Notes: a model not told the origin generated them from the letters alone. A stretch of DNA of 64,000 nucleotides from an uncultured Clostridia bacterium (GCA_944391805.1 CALXUY010000065.1:1-64000), one strand, 5' to 3'; positions 42,099 through 52,256 are shown, counted from the first letter of the stretch. Translations and numbers: made by a program.

Positions 42099-43063
42099 TC
42101 GGTATCCTCCTTTCTGTTGCAGGCAGGGAAGGCGGAACGCGCCATTCCGGCCGCGGATCTGCGCAGCGCCCGCTCGGCCTCTCCCGGTTCTTCTTCACTG
42201 ATTTCGGAGACTGCAAAGCCTGCTTCCCGCAGTGCCTGCGCAATCGCGTCGCACAGGCCGGTGTGCCCGGCACGCAGCCGGAAGACCAGCTCGTCTTGAT
42301 TTTCCGCTACCGGTCTGCAAGAGAGAATGTCGCCTGTCGCGGCGAGAGCCTGCTGCACGCCGGTGCGGTCCCCCTGCACCCGAAGCAAAAGGTTCACGCC
42401 CTGCAGCAGCTCGGCTGCCGGCGTCGGCGCGCTCAGTCTGCCGTCCTCCAATAAAAAAATGTCCTCGCACAGCTCCAGAATTTCCGAGGGAACCGAGGAG
42501 GCAAGGAAAACCGTTTTCCCACTCCCGGCAATTTCCCGGATCAGGCCGCGCAGCTCGCGTGCTTCGGTGGTGGAAAGCCCTTCGGTGGGGGAATCCAGCA
42601 GCAGAATCTCCGGATTTCCGATCAGGGCCTGCGCCACGCCCAGCCGCCGCCGCTCGGCGTTGCTCAGGCGGGAGATCGGGCGGTTGCGCAGCTCGTTCAT
42701 TCCGGTGAACTCCAGGGTTTCGTGCACGTGGAGAAACCGGCGACTGTCCTGTACGCCGCGCGCGGATGCGATAAAATCCAGCAGCTCATACGGTGTCATG
42801 GCCTTGTAAAAGCCGATTGCCTGCGGCAGATATCCGATGCATCTCCGGGCGGATACCGGCTCCTGCCGCATATCAAAGCCGTTGATGCGGATGCTGCCCG
42901 ACTGCGGCGGAAGCCCGCCCGAGATCAGGGCGAGCAGTGTGCTCTTCCCGGAGCCGCTGCCGCCGTAAATTCCGTATCGCCTGCCGTTGTTGACCTTGAA
43001 CGACACCCGGTCCAGCACCGGACAGCCTTTGTAAGCATAGGAGAGATTGCTGATTTCAATCAA
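42095..43063 (-). CDS. GldA-like ABC ATPase with degenerate catalytic motifs
   Basis: About 322 residues. Walker A is intact (GGSGSGKST) and the Q-loop region reads IGYLPQAIGFYKAMT. However, the signature is LSNAERRRL instead of LSGGQ, Walker B is LLLDSPTEGL with Ser in place of the catalytic Glu, and the H-loop has FLASSVPSE with Ser in place of His. Hydrolysis should therefore be weak or absent. It may be a regulatory ATP-binding subunit or a partner of another ATPase. The TTG at 43063 is preferred: GGAGG sits eight bases upstream and the promoter starts near 43100. An ATG at 43087 lacks a ribosome site and lies only about 13 bases from the transcript start. Confidence 0.8.
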   Translation of the reverse strand: MIEISNLSYAYKGCPVLDRVSFKVNNGRRYGIYGGSGSGKSTLLALISGGLPPQSGSIRINGFDMRQEPVSARRCIGYLPQAIGFYKAMTPYELLDFIASARGVQDSRRFLHVHETLEFTGMNELRNRPISRLSNAERRRLGVAQALIGNPEILLLDSPTEGLSTTEARELRGLIREIAGSGKTVFLASSVPSEILELCEDIFLLEDGRLSAPTPAAELLQGVNLLLRVQGDRTGVQQALAATGDILSCRPVAENQDELVFRLRAGHTGLCDAIAQALREAGFAVSEISEEEPGEAERALRRSAAGMARSAFPACNRKEDTE

Positions 43064-43106
43064 TTCCGGTTCCTCCGTTTTTCCCATTCTGTGGATATTA
43101 CTAATT

Positions 43107-43135
43107 ATTATAATAAAATCCTGTCCTTCTGTCAA
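43107..43135 (-). promoter_or_regulatory. Promoter of the Gld-type ABC operon
   Basis: Minus strand TTGACA (43130-43135), 17-base spacer, TATAAT (43107-43112). Confidence 0.8.
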
Positions 43136-43350
43136 GGTGTTTTTTGGGGAATGTTTGTGAACAATTGCTACAGACACGGGTATAGAGCCATCACAAATGG
43201 GAAATCATAGGAAAGGAGGCGCAGCCTGCTTTTCAGGAGAAAGTGCGTTGTTCGCCGGAAAATGCCGGCATTAGCCGGACTTCGACGGCAGTGGCGCACG
43301 GCCACCTGAAAAATGAAACAAAAGCATGCAATATTCCGTCAATGTGTACA

Positions 43351-43379
43351 TTGACAACGCGGTTGATTTGTGCTATACT
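43351..43379 (+). promoter_or_regulatory. Promoter of the glycogen operon
   Basis: TTGACA (43351-43356), 17-base spacer, TATACT (43374-43379). It leaves a ~300-base leader to glgB in which I see no recognised riboswitch; a second TGGTATAAT box lies near 43610. The rest of 43136-43350 holds no gene I can support. Confidence 0.7.
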
Positions 43380-43686
43380 TTCAATATATCATAGAATATT
43401 TGAGTATAATGCACAAAATCGAAGGAAAAATTTGTACAAATGAAAATGAACGCACCTTTCAGATTTCCGGACGCACCACCCGGTTTTTTCCTGTTTTCCG
43501 GAGGAGTTGGGACTTTGTGATGATCTGCAAGGAGCGCATTCGTGAATATTGCTGTTTTTTATGTGCGTTTCTACGAAAATGCCGGAATGGTATTTTATAT
43601 TTTTATGTTATATGGTATAATCAATTTAGAAATTCATGGAAACAGATGAAGAAAAAGGCGGGAAACCCGCGGAGGGGAGCAGCAAC

Positions 43687-45627
43687 ATGCCGGGATTGCG
43701 AAACCATCAGGATGAGTTGGCGGCGTATTATTTTCACCAAGGCACGAGTGAGCAGGCGTTTGACTACCTTGGGGCGCACCGGGACGGTCCGGAAACCGTG
43801 TTCCGGGTCTGGGCGCCCAATGCCGACGAGGTCTCGCTGTGCGGAGATTTCAACGGATGGGACCCTTCGGAAAATCCCATGGAGCGTGTGACGCCGGGAG
43901 GCGTTTGGGAAACCAGCGTGGACAATACGCTGATTCCGGAGGGGATGCTGTATAAGTATTTTCTGCGCAACGGGGACCGGGAGTTTTACAAGGCCGATCC
44001 CTACGGCTTCCGGATGCAGTGCCCGCCCGAGACCGCGTCTGTTTTCACCGAGCTGGAGGGCTACGGCTGGCGGGACGGCGGATGGCTCCGCTACCGCCGC
44101 CGGCACTATACGCGGGAGCAGGTGATGGGGCAGGCGCTCAATATCTACGAGCTGCACCTCGGTTCCTGGAAGCGGCATGACGACGGCAGCTATCTGAGCT
44201 ACGCCGAGCTGGCGCGGGAGCTGGCTCCCTACGTCAAGCAGATGGGATATACCCATGTGGAGCTGATGCCGGTGAGCGAATATCCCTATGACGGCTCCTG
44301 GGGATATCAGGTCTGCGGCTACTATGCCCCCACTGCCCGCTACGGCTCGCCAAAGGATTTTATGGCCTTTGTGGACGCCATGCACGAGGCAGGTGTCGGT
44401 GTGATTCTCGATTGGGTGCCGGCGCATTTCCCAAAGGATGCGCACGGACTGTATGAGTTTGACGGGCAGCCCCTGTATGAATATCAGGGCGCCGACCGCA
44501 TGGAGCACCGCAGCTGGGGCACCCGCCGCTTTGACGTGGGGCGGGAGGAGGTGCAGAGCTTTCTCATTTCAAACGCCGTATTCTGGGCCGAAAAGTACCA
44601 CATCGACGGCCTGCGGGTGGATGCGGTGGCCTCCATGCTCTATCTCGATTACGACCGGGCGCCGGGGGATTGGGTGCCCAATGTGTACGGCGACAACCGC
44701 TGCCTGGAGGCCATTGCCTTTTTCCGCAAGCTCAACGGCTGCATGGCCGAAAAATTCCCGGATGTGATGACCATTGCCGAGGAATCCACCGCATGGTCGA
44801 ATGTGACCGGCTTTGAGAACGAGGGGCTCGGTTTTACGCTCAAATGGAACATGGGCTGGATGAACGACACGCTGGCCTATGCCGCGGAGGATCCGCTCTG
44901 GCGCAGGGATCATCACAACCGCATGACCTTTTCGATCGCTTATGCCTTTTCCGAGCGCTATGTGCTGCCGATCTCGCACGACGAGGTGGTGCACGGCAAG
45001 CGGTCCTTTCTGGATCGTATGCCCGGGGCCTACGAGCAGAAGTTTGCGGGAGCGCGGGTGTTTCTGGCCTATCAGATGACCCATCCCGGCAAAAAGCTGC
45101 TGTTTATGAGCAGCGAGATCGGGCAGTTCCGGGAATGGGACTATGCCGGGCAGGTCGAGTGGTTTCTGCTGGACTATGAGATGCACGCCAAATTCCAGTA
45201 TTATGTGGCAAAGCTCAACCGCTTTTATCTCGAGCATCCGGCGCTGTGGGAGAAGGACGACGCATGGATTGACGGGTTTGAATGGATCGATGCGGACAAC
45301 CGCGGGCAGAGCATTCTCTCCTACCGCCGCAAGGATGCGAAGGGAAGCGAGCTGATTGTGCTGCTGAACTTTCTGCCGGTGCGCAGGGAATCCTTTCTGC
45401 TCGCGGTTCCGTTTGAGGGTACCTATGAGGAGGTGTTCAACTCGGATGCGGAGGAGTTCGGCGGCAGCGGAGCGGTGAATTCCGGTACCCGGAAGACCGA
45501 GCCCTGTCTGCTCCGGGGCTACGGCACCGCCATCCGCATCACGGTGCCCCCGCTTGGGGCAGCCGTCTTCCGCTGTGTCCGCCGGGCGCCCGGCCGCAGG
45601 CCGAAGGCGGAGGACGTGCCGCGCTGA
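43687..45627 (+). CDS. glgB: 1,4-alpha-glucan branching enzyme
   Basis: About 646 residues from ATG 43687, which has GGAGGGGAG seven bases upstream; ATG 43636 is a longer alternative. An N-terminal CBM48 (VFRVWAPNADEVSLCGDFNGWD) precedes the GH13 barrel with VELMPVSEYPYDGSWGYQ, the nucleophile in GLRVDAVASML, the acid/base Glu in TIAEES and the transition-state Asp in ISHDEVVHGK. An all-beta C-terminal domain and a basic tail follow. It introduces alpha-1,6 branches into glycogen. It is the first gene of the glgBCDAP cluster. Confidence 0.96.
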   Translation: MPGLRNHQDELAAYYFHQGTSEQAFDYLGAHRDGPETVFRVWAPNADEVSLCGDFNGWDPSENPMERVTPGGVWETSVDNTLIPEGMLYKYFLRNGDREFYKADPYGFRMQCPPETASVFTELEGYGWRDGGWLRYRRRHYTREQVMGQALNIYELHLGSWKRHDDGSYLSYAELARELAPYVKQMGYTHVELMPVSEYPYDGSWGYQVCGYYAPTARYGSPKDFMAFVDAMHEAGVGVILDWVPAHFPKDAHGLYEFDGQPLYEYQGADRMEHRSWGTRRFDVGREEVQSFLISNAVFWAEKYHIDGLRVDAVASMLYLDYDRAPGDWVPNVYGDNRCLEAIAFFRKLNGCMAEKFPDVMTIAEESTAWSNVTGFENEGLGFTLKWNMGWMNDTLAYAAEDPLWRRDHHNRMTFSIAYAFSERYVLPISHDEVVHGKRSFLDRMPGAYEQKFAGARVFLAYQMTHPGKKLLFMSSEIGQFREWDYAGQVEWFLLDYEMHAKFQYYVAKLNRFYLEHPALWEKDDAWIDGFEWIDADNRGQSILSYRRKDAKGSELIVLLNFLPVRRESFLLAVPFEGTYEEVFNSDAEEFGGSGAVNSGTRKTEPCLLRGYGTAIRITVPPLGAAVFRCVRRAPGRRPKAEDVPR

Positions 45628-45771
45628 TGCTTCTCCCGGCTCCGTCAGCAAGCGCAGACGGGCTGCCGGAAGCCGTTCTGGTTAATGTTGCTTTTGTCGA
45701 TTTTCGCTCCGCAAAGGGGCAATTCATAGTTTCCTCTGCATTCCAATATTTCATCGGAGGTTTTTGATGCC

Positions 45772-46953
45772 ATGATCAAGAAAAAAGAATGCGTCGCCAT
45801 GCTGCTGGCCGGTGGGCAGGGCAGCAGGCTGTATGCATTGACGCAAAAGACCGCAAAGCCGTCTGTTTCATTCGGCGGGAAGTACCGCATCATCGACTTT
45901 ACCCTCTCCAACTGCATCAATTCGGGGTTGGATACGGTTGGCGTGCTCACGCAGTATCAGCCGCTGCTGCTCAACGATTATATCGGCAACGGCTTGCCAT
46001 GGGATCTTGACCGCACCTTCGGCGGCGTCAAGATTCTGCCGCCCTATCAGGGCAAGGACGGCGCCGACTGGTACCGGGGCACCGCCAATGCCATCTGGCA
46101 GAATATGAACTTCATTGACCGCTACGGGGCCGAATATGTGCTGGTGCTCTCGGGCGATCACATCTATAAAATGGACTATGCCGAAATGCTCGCATACCAC
46201 AAGCAGCGGGGGGCCGACTGTACGATTGCGGTGATTGAGGTTCCGCTGGAGGAGGCGAGCCGGTTCGGTATTATGAGCACGCGGGAGGACGGCACCATTT
46301 ACCGGTTTACCGAAAAGCCCAAGCAGCCGGATTCCACCAAGGCGTCGATGGGAATTTATATCTTCAACCGGGATAAGCTGGAGCGCTATCTGCGTGCCGA
46401 CAGTCAGGACCCCGCCTCCTCCAACGATTTCGGCAAGAATGTGATTCCCGCCATGCTTGCCGGGGGAGAGACGATGCTGGCCTATCCGTTCCACGGATAC
46501 TGGAAGGATGTTGGCACCATCGATTCGCTCTGGGAGGCGAATATGGATCTGTTGGGGGAGCACCCGGCGCTGGTGCTGTCGGATGAGAGCTGGCGCATTT
46601 ACAGCCGCCATGAGTCGGCGCCCCCGCAGTTTGTGGGAAAGGACGCGGCGGTGAGCAACTGCTCGGTCACGGCGGGCTGCGAGCTGTACGGCAGCGTGCG
46701 CAACAGCGTGCTCGGCAGCAATGTGCGCGTAATGCCGGGGGCCGTGGTGGAGGACAGCGTTCTGATGAGCGACGTGACGGTGGAGAGCGGCGCCTCGGTG
46801 CGCTATTCCATTCTCGATTCCGGCGTGACGGTCGGAGCGGGCGCCACGGTTGGTGAAGCGCGCGGAACCGCCTCCGGCATCGCGGTGGTGGGAGCAAATT
46901 ACCGGATTCCGGTCGGCGAGACGGTGGCGGCCGGGGCCATGATATACGGCTGA
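45772..46953 (+). CDS. glgC: Glucose-1-phosphate adenylyltransferase, GlgC subunit
   Basis: 393 residues: [16 protein letters not shown] with the pyrophosphorylase signature, [26 protein letters not shown] with the catalytic Asp region, and FTEKP. A C-terminal left-handed beta-helix of hexapeptide repeats follows ([20 protein letters not shown]). It makes ADP-glucose from glucose-1-phosphate and ATP. With the GlgD paralogue directly downstream it should form the heteromeric GlgC/GlgD enzyme known from Firmicutes. GGAGG lies upstream of the ATG. Confidence 0.96.
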   Translation: MIKKKECVAMLLAGGQGSRLYALTQKTAKPSVSFGGKYRIIDFTLSNCINSGLDTVGVLTQYQPLLLNDYIGNGLPWDLDRTFGGVKILPPYQGKDGADWYRGTANAIWQNMNFIDRYGAEYVLVLSGDHIYKMDYAEMLAYHKQRGADCTIAVIEVPLEEASRFGIMSTREDGTIYRFTEKPKQPDSTKASMGIYIFNRDKLERYLRADSQDPASSNDFGKNVIPAMLAGGETMLAYPFHGYWKDVGTIDSLWEANMDLLGEHPALVLSDESWRIYSRHESAPPQFVGKDAAVSNCSVTAGCELYGSVRNSVLGSNVRVMPGAVVEDSVLMSDVTVESGASVRYSILDSGVTVGAGATVGEARGTASGIAVVGANYRIPVGETVAAGAMIYG

Positions 46954-46974
46954 CGGCAGAGGAGGGAGCAACAC

Positions 46975-48108
46975 ATGAATGTAGCCGGTTTGATTTTTTC
47001 CAATATTCACGACCAGAGCATCCCGGAGCTGACCCGCATCCGCACGATGGCCAGCATTCCCTTCGGCTGCCGCTATCGGCTGATCGATTTTCCTCTTTCC
47101 AATATGGTCAACTCGGATATCACAACGGTGGGCATCATCACCCACAACAATTACCAGTCGCTGATGGACCACATCGGCACCGGCAAGGACTGGGACCTTG
47201 CCCGCCGTTCGGGCGGCATCAAGCTGCTGCCCCCGTATGTGGCGGCATATGAGAACACGGTAGCCGGCCGACTCTATTCCAGCCGGCTCGAGGCGCTCAT
47301 CGGGGCGGAGAACTTTGTGCACCGCTGCCAGGCGGATTATCTGGTGCTCTCGGACTGCGACGTGATTCTCAATATCGATCTGCGGCAGGTCATCGAGGAG
47401 CATATCCGTTCCGGCGCCTTCCTGACCGTGGTGACCAAGCAGCTTGGCTCTGTGGCGCACGGCTTTGACAGCCCCGTGGACGTGGTCCGCGTCGGTGAGG
47501 ACGGCGACATTGAGGAGATCACCCGCGTCCGTTCCCAGAGAGGGGCGTGTGAGGTCAGCACCAACGTCATGGTGGTGCGCAGAAGTGATCTGCTCGCCAT
47601 CATCTCGGAGTCACTCTCCCACGGATACACCAGCTTTTCGGGGGACGTCATCGGCCGGAACCTCGGCAGACAGCGCATCCGCGCCTACCGCTACACCGGC
47701 TGGTACGCGCACATCGATTCGCTTCCGTCCTATTTCGCGTGCTCGATGGAGCTGCTTACGCCGGAGGCCAGGGCAGGGCTGTTCCAGATTGCCGACCGGC
47801 AGATCTACACCAAAATCCGCAACAGCCCGCCCACAAAGTACGCCGAGGACGCGGTGGTGAAAAACAGCCTTGTGGCCGACGGCTGTATGATCGAGGGGCA
47901 GGTGGAAAATTCCATCCTGTTCCGCGGTGTGCGGATCGGCCGCGGGAGCGTGGTGCGCAACTGCATTCTGCTGCAGGACACCTTTGTGGGCAGCGATGTG
48001 CAGCTGGGCTGCGTCATCACCGATAAAAATGTGGTAATCAAGGACGGAAGAACCCTCTCGGGGCATGAGAGTATGCCGTTCTTCATCGGAAAAGGATTGA
48101 TGGTATGA
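46975..48108 (+). CDS. glgD: Glucose-1-phosphate adenylyltransferase-like subunit GlgD
   Basis: 377 residues, paralogue of GlgC lacking the canonical GGxGxRL: the N-terminus reads AGLIFSNIHDQSIPEL. It retains RIRTMASIPFGCRYRLIDFPLSNM and a C-terminal beta-helix (NSLVADGCMIEGQVENSILF). In other Firmicutes GlgD is inactive alone and modulates GlgC. The ATG follows GGAGGGAG, and the stop overlaps the glgA start (ATGA). Confidence 0.95.
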   Translation: MNVAGLIFSNIHDQSIPELTRIRTMASIPFGCRYRLIDFPLSNMVNSDITTVGIITHNNYQSLMDHIGTGKDWDLARRSGGIKLLPPYVAAYENTVAGRLYSSRLEALIGAENFVHRCQADYLVLSDCDVILNIDLRQVIEEHIRSGAFLTVVTKQLGSVAHGFDSPVDVVRVGEDGDIEEITRVRSQRGACEVSTNVMVVRRSDLLAIISESLSHGYTSFSGDVIGRNLGRQRIRAYRYTGWYAHIDSLPSYFACSMELLTPEARAGLFQIADRQIYTKIRNSPPTKYAEDAVVKNSLVADGCMIEGQVENSILFRGVRIGRGSVVRNCILLQDTFVGSDVQLGCVITDKNVVIKDGRTLSGHESMPFFIGKGLMV

Positions 48109-49727
48109 AGCTGAACAAGGATACAAGCAAAACGGCCGTGCCGGAGGCAGGGAAGGCTGCCAGGCAGACCGCCGGACGACCGGCTGCAAAGCCTGCGAAG
48201 AACACGGCCGCGCCGAATTCCAAAAAAACGGCGGGGAATCCCGGAAAGCCGGCCGAAAAAGCGGCCGTGCCGGATACAAAAGCGCCGGTCGGGCCGAAAA
48301 TTCTGTTTGTCGGCTCGGAGGTGCTGCCCTTTGCCGCCACGGGGGGACTCGGCGACGTGCTCGGCTCACTGCCGGCGGCGCTCGCACAGGACGGTGCGGA
48401 GGTGCGTGTGGTGATGCCGCTCTACAGCAGCATCCCGGAGGAATGGCGGAGGCAGATGAAGCAGGAGGCGGTTTCCACGGTCCGGCTGTCCTGGCGGCGG
48501 CAGTACTGCGGCATCCTCAGCCTGCAAAAGGATGGGGTCACTTATTATTTCATCGACAATGAGTATTATTTCCGCCGTCCCGCCCTGTACGGGCAGTATG
48601 ACGACGGGGAGCGCTATGCCTTTTTCTGCATGGCGGTTATGGAGCTGATGCGGCTGGTGGACTACTACCCCGACATTCTGCACGCGCATGACTGGCAGGC
48701 TGCCCTCTCGGTGGTCTATCTCAACTGCCTCTGGCGCGGCTGTCCGGGCTATGGGAACATCCGCACGGTGTTTACGATTCACAACATCGAGTATCAGGGG
48801 CAGTACGATTTTGCCATTCTGGGCGACGTGTTCGCGCTCGGGGAAAACGAGCACAGCCTGATGGAATACAACGGGTGTATCAATTTGATGAAGGCTGCCA
48901 TCGAGTGCGCCGACCGGGTGACAACCGTCAGCCCCCGCTATGCGCAGGAGCTGCTCACCGACGAGTATTCCCACGGCCTGCGCAGCGCGCTGGAGCGCAA
49001 TGCGGGCAAGCTCCGGGGCATTCTCAACGGCATCGATTACGATTATTACAACCCCGCCAATTCCGAAGAATTGGCAGCCCCGTATTCTTGGGATCATCCC
49101 GAGGGGAAATCCGAAAACCGGGCGGCGCTGCGCCGGGCGGTCGGGCTGCCCGAGCGGGAGGAGGCGCCGCTGCTGGCCGTTGTCTCGCGTCTGGCCTCGC
49201 ACAAGGGGCTGGATCTGATTGCCGAGTGTATCGGCGACATCGTGACCGGGCAGGACGCGCAGCTCGTGGTACTGGGGCGGGGAGAGGAGCGGTACGAGCG
49301 CTTTTTCGCCGAGCTGGAGCGCCGGTACCCCGACCGGGTGCGGGCCATGCTGACCTACGACCGCGCGCTCTCCAAGCGCATTTATGCGGCGGCGGATATT
49401 TTCCTGATGCCCTCCCGCTCCGAGCCGTGCGGACTCTCCCAGATGATTGCCTCCCGCTACGGCGCGATTCCGGTCGTGCGGGAGACCGGCGGGCTGTACG
49501 ATTCCATCAAGCCCTTCTGGATGGACGGGGAGCAGATGCACGGCAATGGCTTTACCTTTGCCAATTATTCCTTTACCGAGCTGCGGGAGCGCACCGAGGC
49601 GGCCATTGCCCTGTGGCGGGATCCCGCTCTGCGGCAGAGGCTGGTCAGGCGCATCATGCAGACCGATTTCTCCTGGAGCATGTCGGCCGGGAGGTATCGG
49701 GCGCTTTATCAGGAGCTGTCCTTCTGA
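48105..49727 (+). CDS. glgA: Glycogen synthase (ADP-glucose type) with N-terminal extension
   Basis: 540 residues. GT5 synthase features are PKILFVGSEVLPF, the glycine loop ATGGLGDV, HAHDWQAAL, TVFTIHNIEYQG, GILNGIDYDYY and the late SRSEPCGLSQM with the catalytic Glu region. The usual KxGGL lysine is replaced by Ala (ATGGL), a variant I believe occurs in related clostridia. An extra ~63-residue Lys/Ala/Pro-rich, probably disordered, tail precedes the enzyme. It extends alpha-1,4-glucan chains from ADP-glucose. The start overlaps the glgD stop by four bases. Confidence 0.94.
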   Translation: MKLNKDTSKTAVPEAGKAARQTAGRPAAKPAKNTAAPNSKKTAGNPGKPAEKAAVPDTKAPVGPKILFVGSEVLPFAATGGLGDVLGSLPAALAQDGAEVRVVMPLYSSIPEEWRRQMKQEAVSTVRLSWRRQYCGILSLQKDGVTYYFIDNEYYFRRPALYGQYDDGERYAFFCMAVMELMRLVDYYPDILHAHDWQAALSVVYLNCLWRGCPGYGNIRTVFTIHNIEYQGQYDFAILGDVFALGENEHSLMEYNGCINLMKAAIECADRVTTVSPRYAQELLTDEYSHGLRSALERNAGKLRGILNGIDYDYYNPANSEELAAPYSWDHPEGKSENRAALRRAVGLPEREEAPLLAVVSRLASHKGLDLIAECIGDIVTGQDAQLVVLGRGEERYERFFAELERRYPDRVRAMLTYDRALSKRIYAAADIFLMPSRSEPCGLSQMIASRYGAIPVVRETGGLYDSIKPFWMDGEQMHGNGFTFANYSFTELRERTEAAIALWRDPALRQRLVRRIMQTDFSWSMSAGRYRALYQELSF

Positions 49728-49747
49728 AGCAGTACGGAAGCAGCATC

Positions 49748-49786
49748 GCAGCACCGCGGCATTCCGATTGTGCGGTGCTGCCTCAA
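49748..49786. repeat. Short relic of the MITE-like element between glgA and glgP
   Basis: GCAGCACCGC and GCGGTGCTGC form a perfect 10-base hairpin with a 14-base loop, followed by CTCAA. Both arms match the terminal inverted repeats of the 5011-type element, as if only its two ends remain. A second hairpin GCCCCCGCCCGGCGGGGGC (49803-49820) lies just before glgP. Confidence 0.6.
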
Positions 49787-49832
49787 TTTCAAAGAAAGGC
49801 TGCCCCCGCCCGGCGGGGGCAAAGAACACAAG

Positions 49833-52256
49833 ATGAATTACAATCCAAACAGTACCGAGGTCAGACAGCAGATCGAGGGCGTGCTGCAGCGGCATTTCGG
49901 CTGCACGGCAGCAGAGGCCTCGCGTGAGCAGATGTACAAGGCAACCGCCATTACCGTGCGCAATCTGCTCAGCGATAAACGGTCGGCATACAAAAAGAAG
50001 ATCAACGCCGCGGGAGCCAAGCGGGTTTACTACATGTGCATGGAGTTTCTGCTCGGGCGATCCCTGAAAACCAATCTGTGCAACCTCGGTCTGGACAGCG
50101 CCTACGCCGCAGCGCTGCGCGGCATGGGCTTTTCGCTGGAGGATCTGTACGAGTGCGAGCCGGACGCCGGGCTGGGAAACGGAGGACTGGGGCGCTTGGC
50201 CGCCTGCTTCCTGGATTCGCTCTCCTCGCTCGATTATCCCGCCACGGGCTTTTCGCTTTGCTATGAATACGGCCTGTTCAAGCAGATGATTGTGGACGGC
50301 ATGCAGGTGGAGCTGCCGGATGTTTGGCTGCCCGGCGGCGAGGTCTGGCTCATTCCGCGCACCGACCGCATTTACAAGGTGCATTTCGGAGGCAGAGTCA
50401 ATGAGAACTGGAAGGACGGACATTGCGAAATCACCTATGAGGGCGGTGAGGAGTATGAGGCCGTGCCCTATGACATGATGATTTCGGGCGCCGACAGCAC
50501 GGCGGTCAGCCAGCTTCGCCTGTGGCGGGCGCGCAATATTCAGAATTTCAACATGGGGCTGTTCACCCAGGGGCAGTATGCCCAAGCGCTGGAGGAGAGC
50601 AACAACGCCGAGATCATCACCAAGGTGCTCTACCCCTCCGATAACCACACCGAGGGCAAGCTGCTCCGCCTGACCCAGCAGTATTTTCTGGTGTCAGCCT
50701 CTGTGCAGAGCATTCTGCGCGACCACCTCGCGCTCTACGGAACGCTGGAGAACCTTTCCGAAAAGGTTGCAATCCACATCAACGACACACATCCGGCGCT
50801 CTGCATTCCCGAGCTGATGCGCATTCTGATCGACGAGCACTTTCTGTCATGGGAGCGTGCGTGGCAGATTGTCACCGAAACGGTTTCCTACACCAACCAC
50901 ACGGTGATGCCCGAAGCGCTGGAGACCTGGAACGAGGATCTGTTCAAGCTCCGCCTGCCCCGCATTTATATGATTGTCAAGGAGATCAACGAGCGCTTCT
51001 GCCGGGAGGCATGGTCGGTGTTCCCGGGCAACTGGGGGCGCATCTCCAAAATGAGCGTGGTGGGCTACAATCAGGTGCGCATGGCGAACCTTTCGGTCAT
51101 CGGCTCGCATTCGGTCAACGGCGTGTCAAAGCTGCACTCGGGCATTTTGCGGGAATCCACCTTCCGGGATTTTTATAAAATGTATCCCGACCGCTTCTGC
51201 AATGTGACCAACGGCGTGGCGCACCGGCGCTGGCTGTGCTATGCCAACCCGAGGCTGGCCGAGCTGGTGGCCGACTGTATCGGAGAGGGCTACCGCCACA
51301 ACCCGCAGGAGCTGAGCGAGCTGGCAAAGTTTGCCGACGATGCCTCGGTGCTCTCGCGCCTGCGCGCCATCAAGCACGGGAACAAGGTGGCTTTTGCCGA
51401 TCTGCTTTTCCGGCGCACGGGGCAAAAGCTGGATACCCATTCGGTGTTCGACGTGCAGATCAAACGGATGCACGAGTATAAGCGCCAGCTTCTCAACGCC
51501 ATGCACATCATCGGGCTGTATCTCGATCTGAAGGATCGGCCGGATTTGGATATGCAGCCGCAGACGTTTCTGTTCGGCGCCAAGGCCGCGCCGGGCTACG
51601 ATATGGCCAAGCGCATCATCAAGCTGCTGTGTATGCTCAGCAAGGACATCGGCCAGCATCCCCGCATCCGGGAAAAGCTGAATGTGGTGTTCCTGGAGGA
51701 TTACAATGTGAGCATGGCCGAGGCCCTGATTCCGTCGGCGGAAATCAGCGAGCAGATTTCTCTTGCAGGCAAGGAGGCCAGCGGAACCGGGTGCATGAAG
51801 TTGATGCTCAACGGCGCGCTGACCATCGGCACGCTGGATGGCGCCAATGTGGAAATGCAGGAGGCGGCGGGCAGTGAAAATATGTTCATTTTCGGCCTGT
51901 GCGCACAGGAGGTGGAGCAGCTCTGGCTCTCGGGCTATCGCTCCACGCAGTATTACACCTCCAATGAGCGGTTGGCGCGCATCGTCAATTACCTGTCCAC
52001 CGGCTTTGCGGGCGAGTCCTTTGCGGATATTGCCTCCTATTTGCTCAATGGCCACGGCATCGCCGACCCATATATGTGTATGGCGGATTTTGAATCCTAC
52101 CGCCTGACGCATGAACGCATGATTCAGGCATATCAGGACAAGGCGCACTGGAACCGCATGTCGCTGCTCAACATTGCGGCTGCCGGGCAGTTTGCTGCTG
52201 ACCGCTCGATTGAGGAGTATGCCCGGAATATCTGGCATCTGACCAAGGTCAAATAA
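49833..52256 (+). CDS. glgP: Glycogen/starch/alpha-glucan phosphorylase
   Basis: About 807 residues, full length for GT35. Landmarks are YYMCMEFLLGRSLKTN, GLGNGGLGRLAACF, IHINDTHPAL, NVTNGVAHRRW, QIKRMHEYKRQLLN, and the pyridoxal-phosphate region GKEASGTGCMKLMLNGALTIGT, whose Lys binds PLP (Cys-Met replaces the common Asn-Met). It releases glucose-1-phosphate from glycogen ends. The ATG has a weak Shine-Dalgarno and sits right after a GC-rich hairpin, so translation may be modest or regulated. Confidence 0.95.
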   Translation: MNYNPNSTEVRQQIEGVLQRHFGCTAAEASREQMYKATAITVRNLLSDKRSAYKKKINAAGAKRVYYMCMEFLLGRSLKTNLCNLGLDSAYAAALRGMGFSLEDLYECEPDAGLGNGGLGRLAACFLDSLSSLDYPATGFSLCYEYGLFKQMIVDGMQVELPDVWLPGGEVWLIPRTDRIYKVHFGGRVNENWKDGHCEITYEGGEEYEAVPYDMMISGADSTAVSQLRLWRARNIQNFNMGLFTQGQYAQALEESNNAEIITKVLYPSDNHTEGKLLRLTQQYFLVSASVQSILRDHLALYGTLENLSEKVAIHINDTHPALCIPELMRILIDEHFLSWERAWQIVTETVSYTNHTVMPEALETWNEDLFKLRLPRIYMIVKEINERFCREAWSVFPGNWGRISKMSVVGYNQVRMANLSVIGSHSVNGVSKLHSGILRESTFRDFYKMYPDRFCNVTNGVAHRRWLCYANPRLAELVADCIGEGYRHNPQELSELAKFADDASVLSRLRAIKHGNKVAFADLLFRRTGQKLDTHSVFDVQIKRMHEYKRQLLNAMHIIGLYLDLKDRPDLDMQPQTFLFGAKAAPGYDMAKRIIKLLCMLSKDIGQHPRIREKLNVVFLEDYNVSMAEALIPSAEISEQISLAGKEASGTGCMKLMLNGALTIGTLDGANVEMQEAAGSENMFIFGLCAQEVEQLWLSGYRSTQYYTSNERLARIVNYLSTGFAGESFADIASYLLNGHGIADPYMCMADFESYRLTHERMIQAYQDKAHWNRMSLLNIAAAGQFAADRSIEEYARNIWHLTKVK

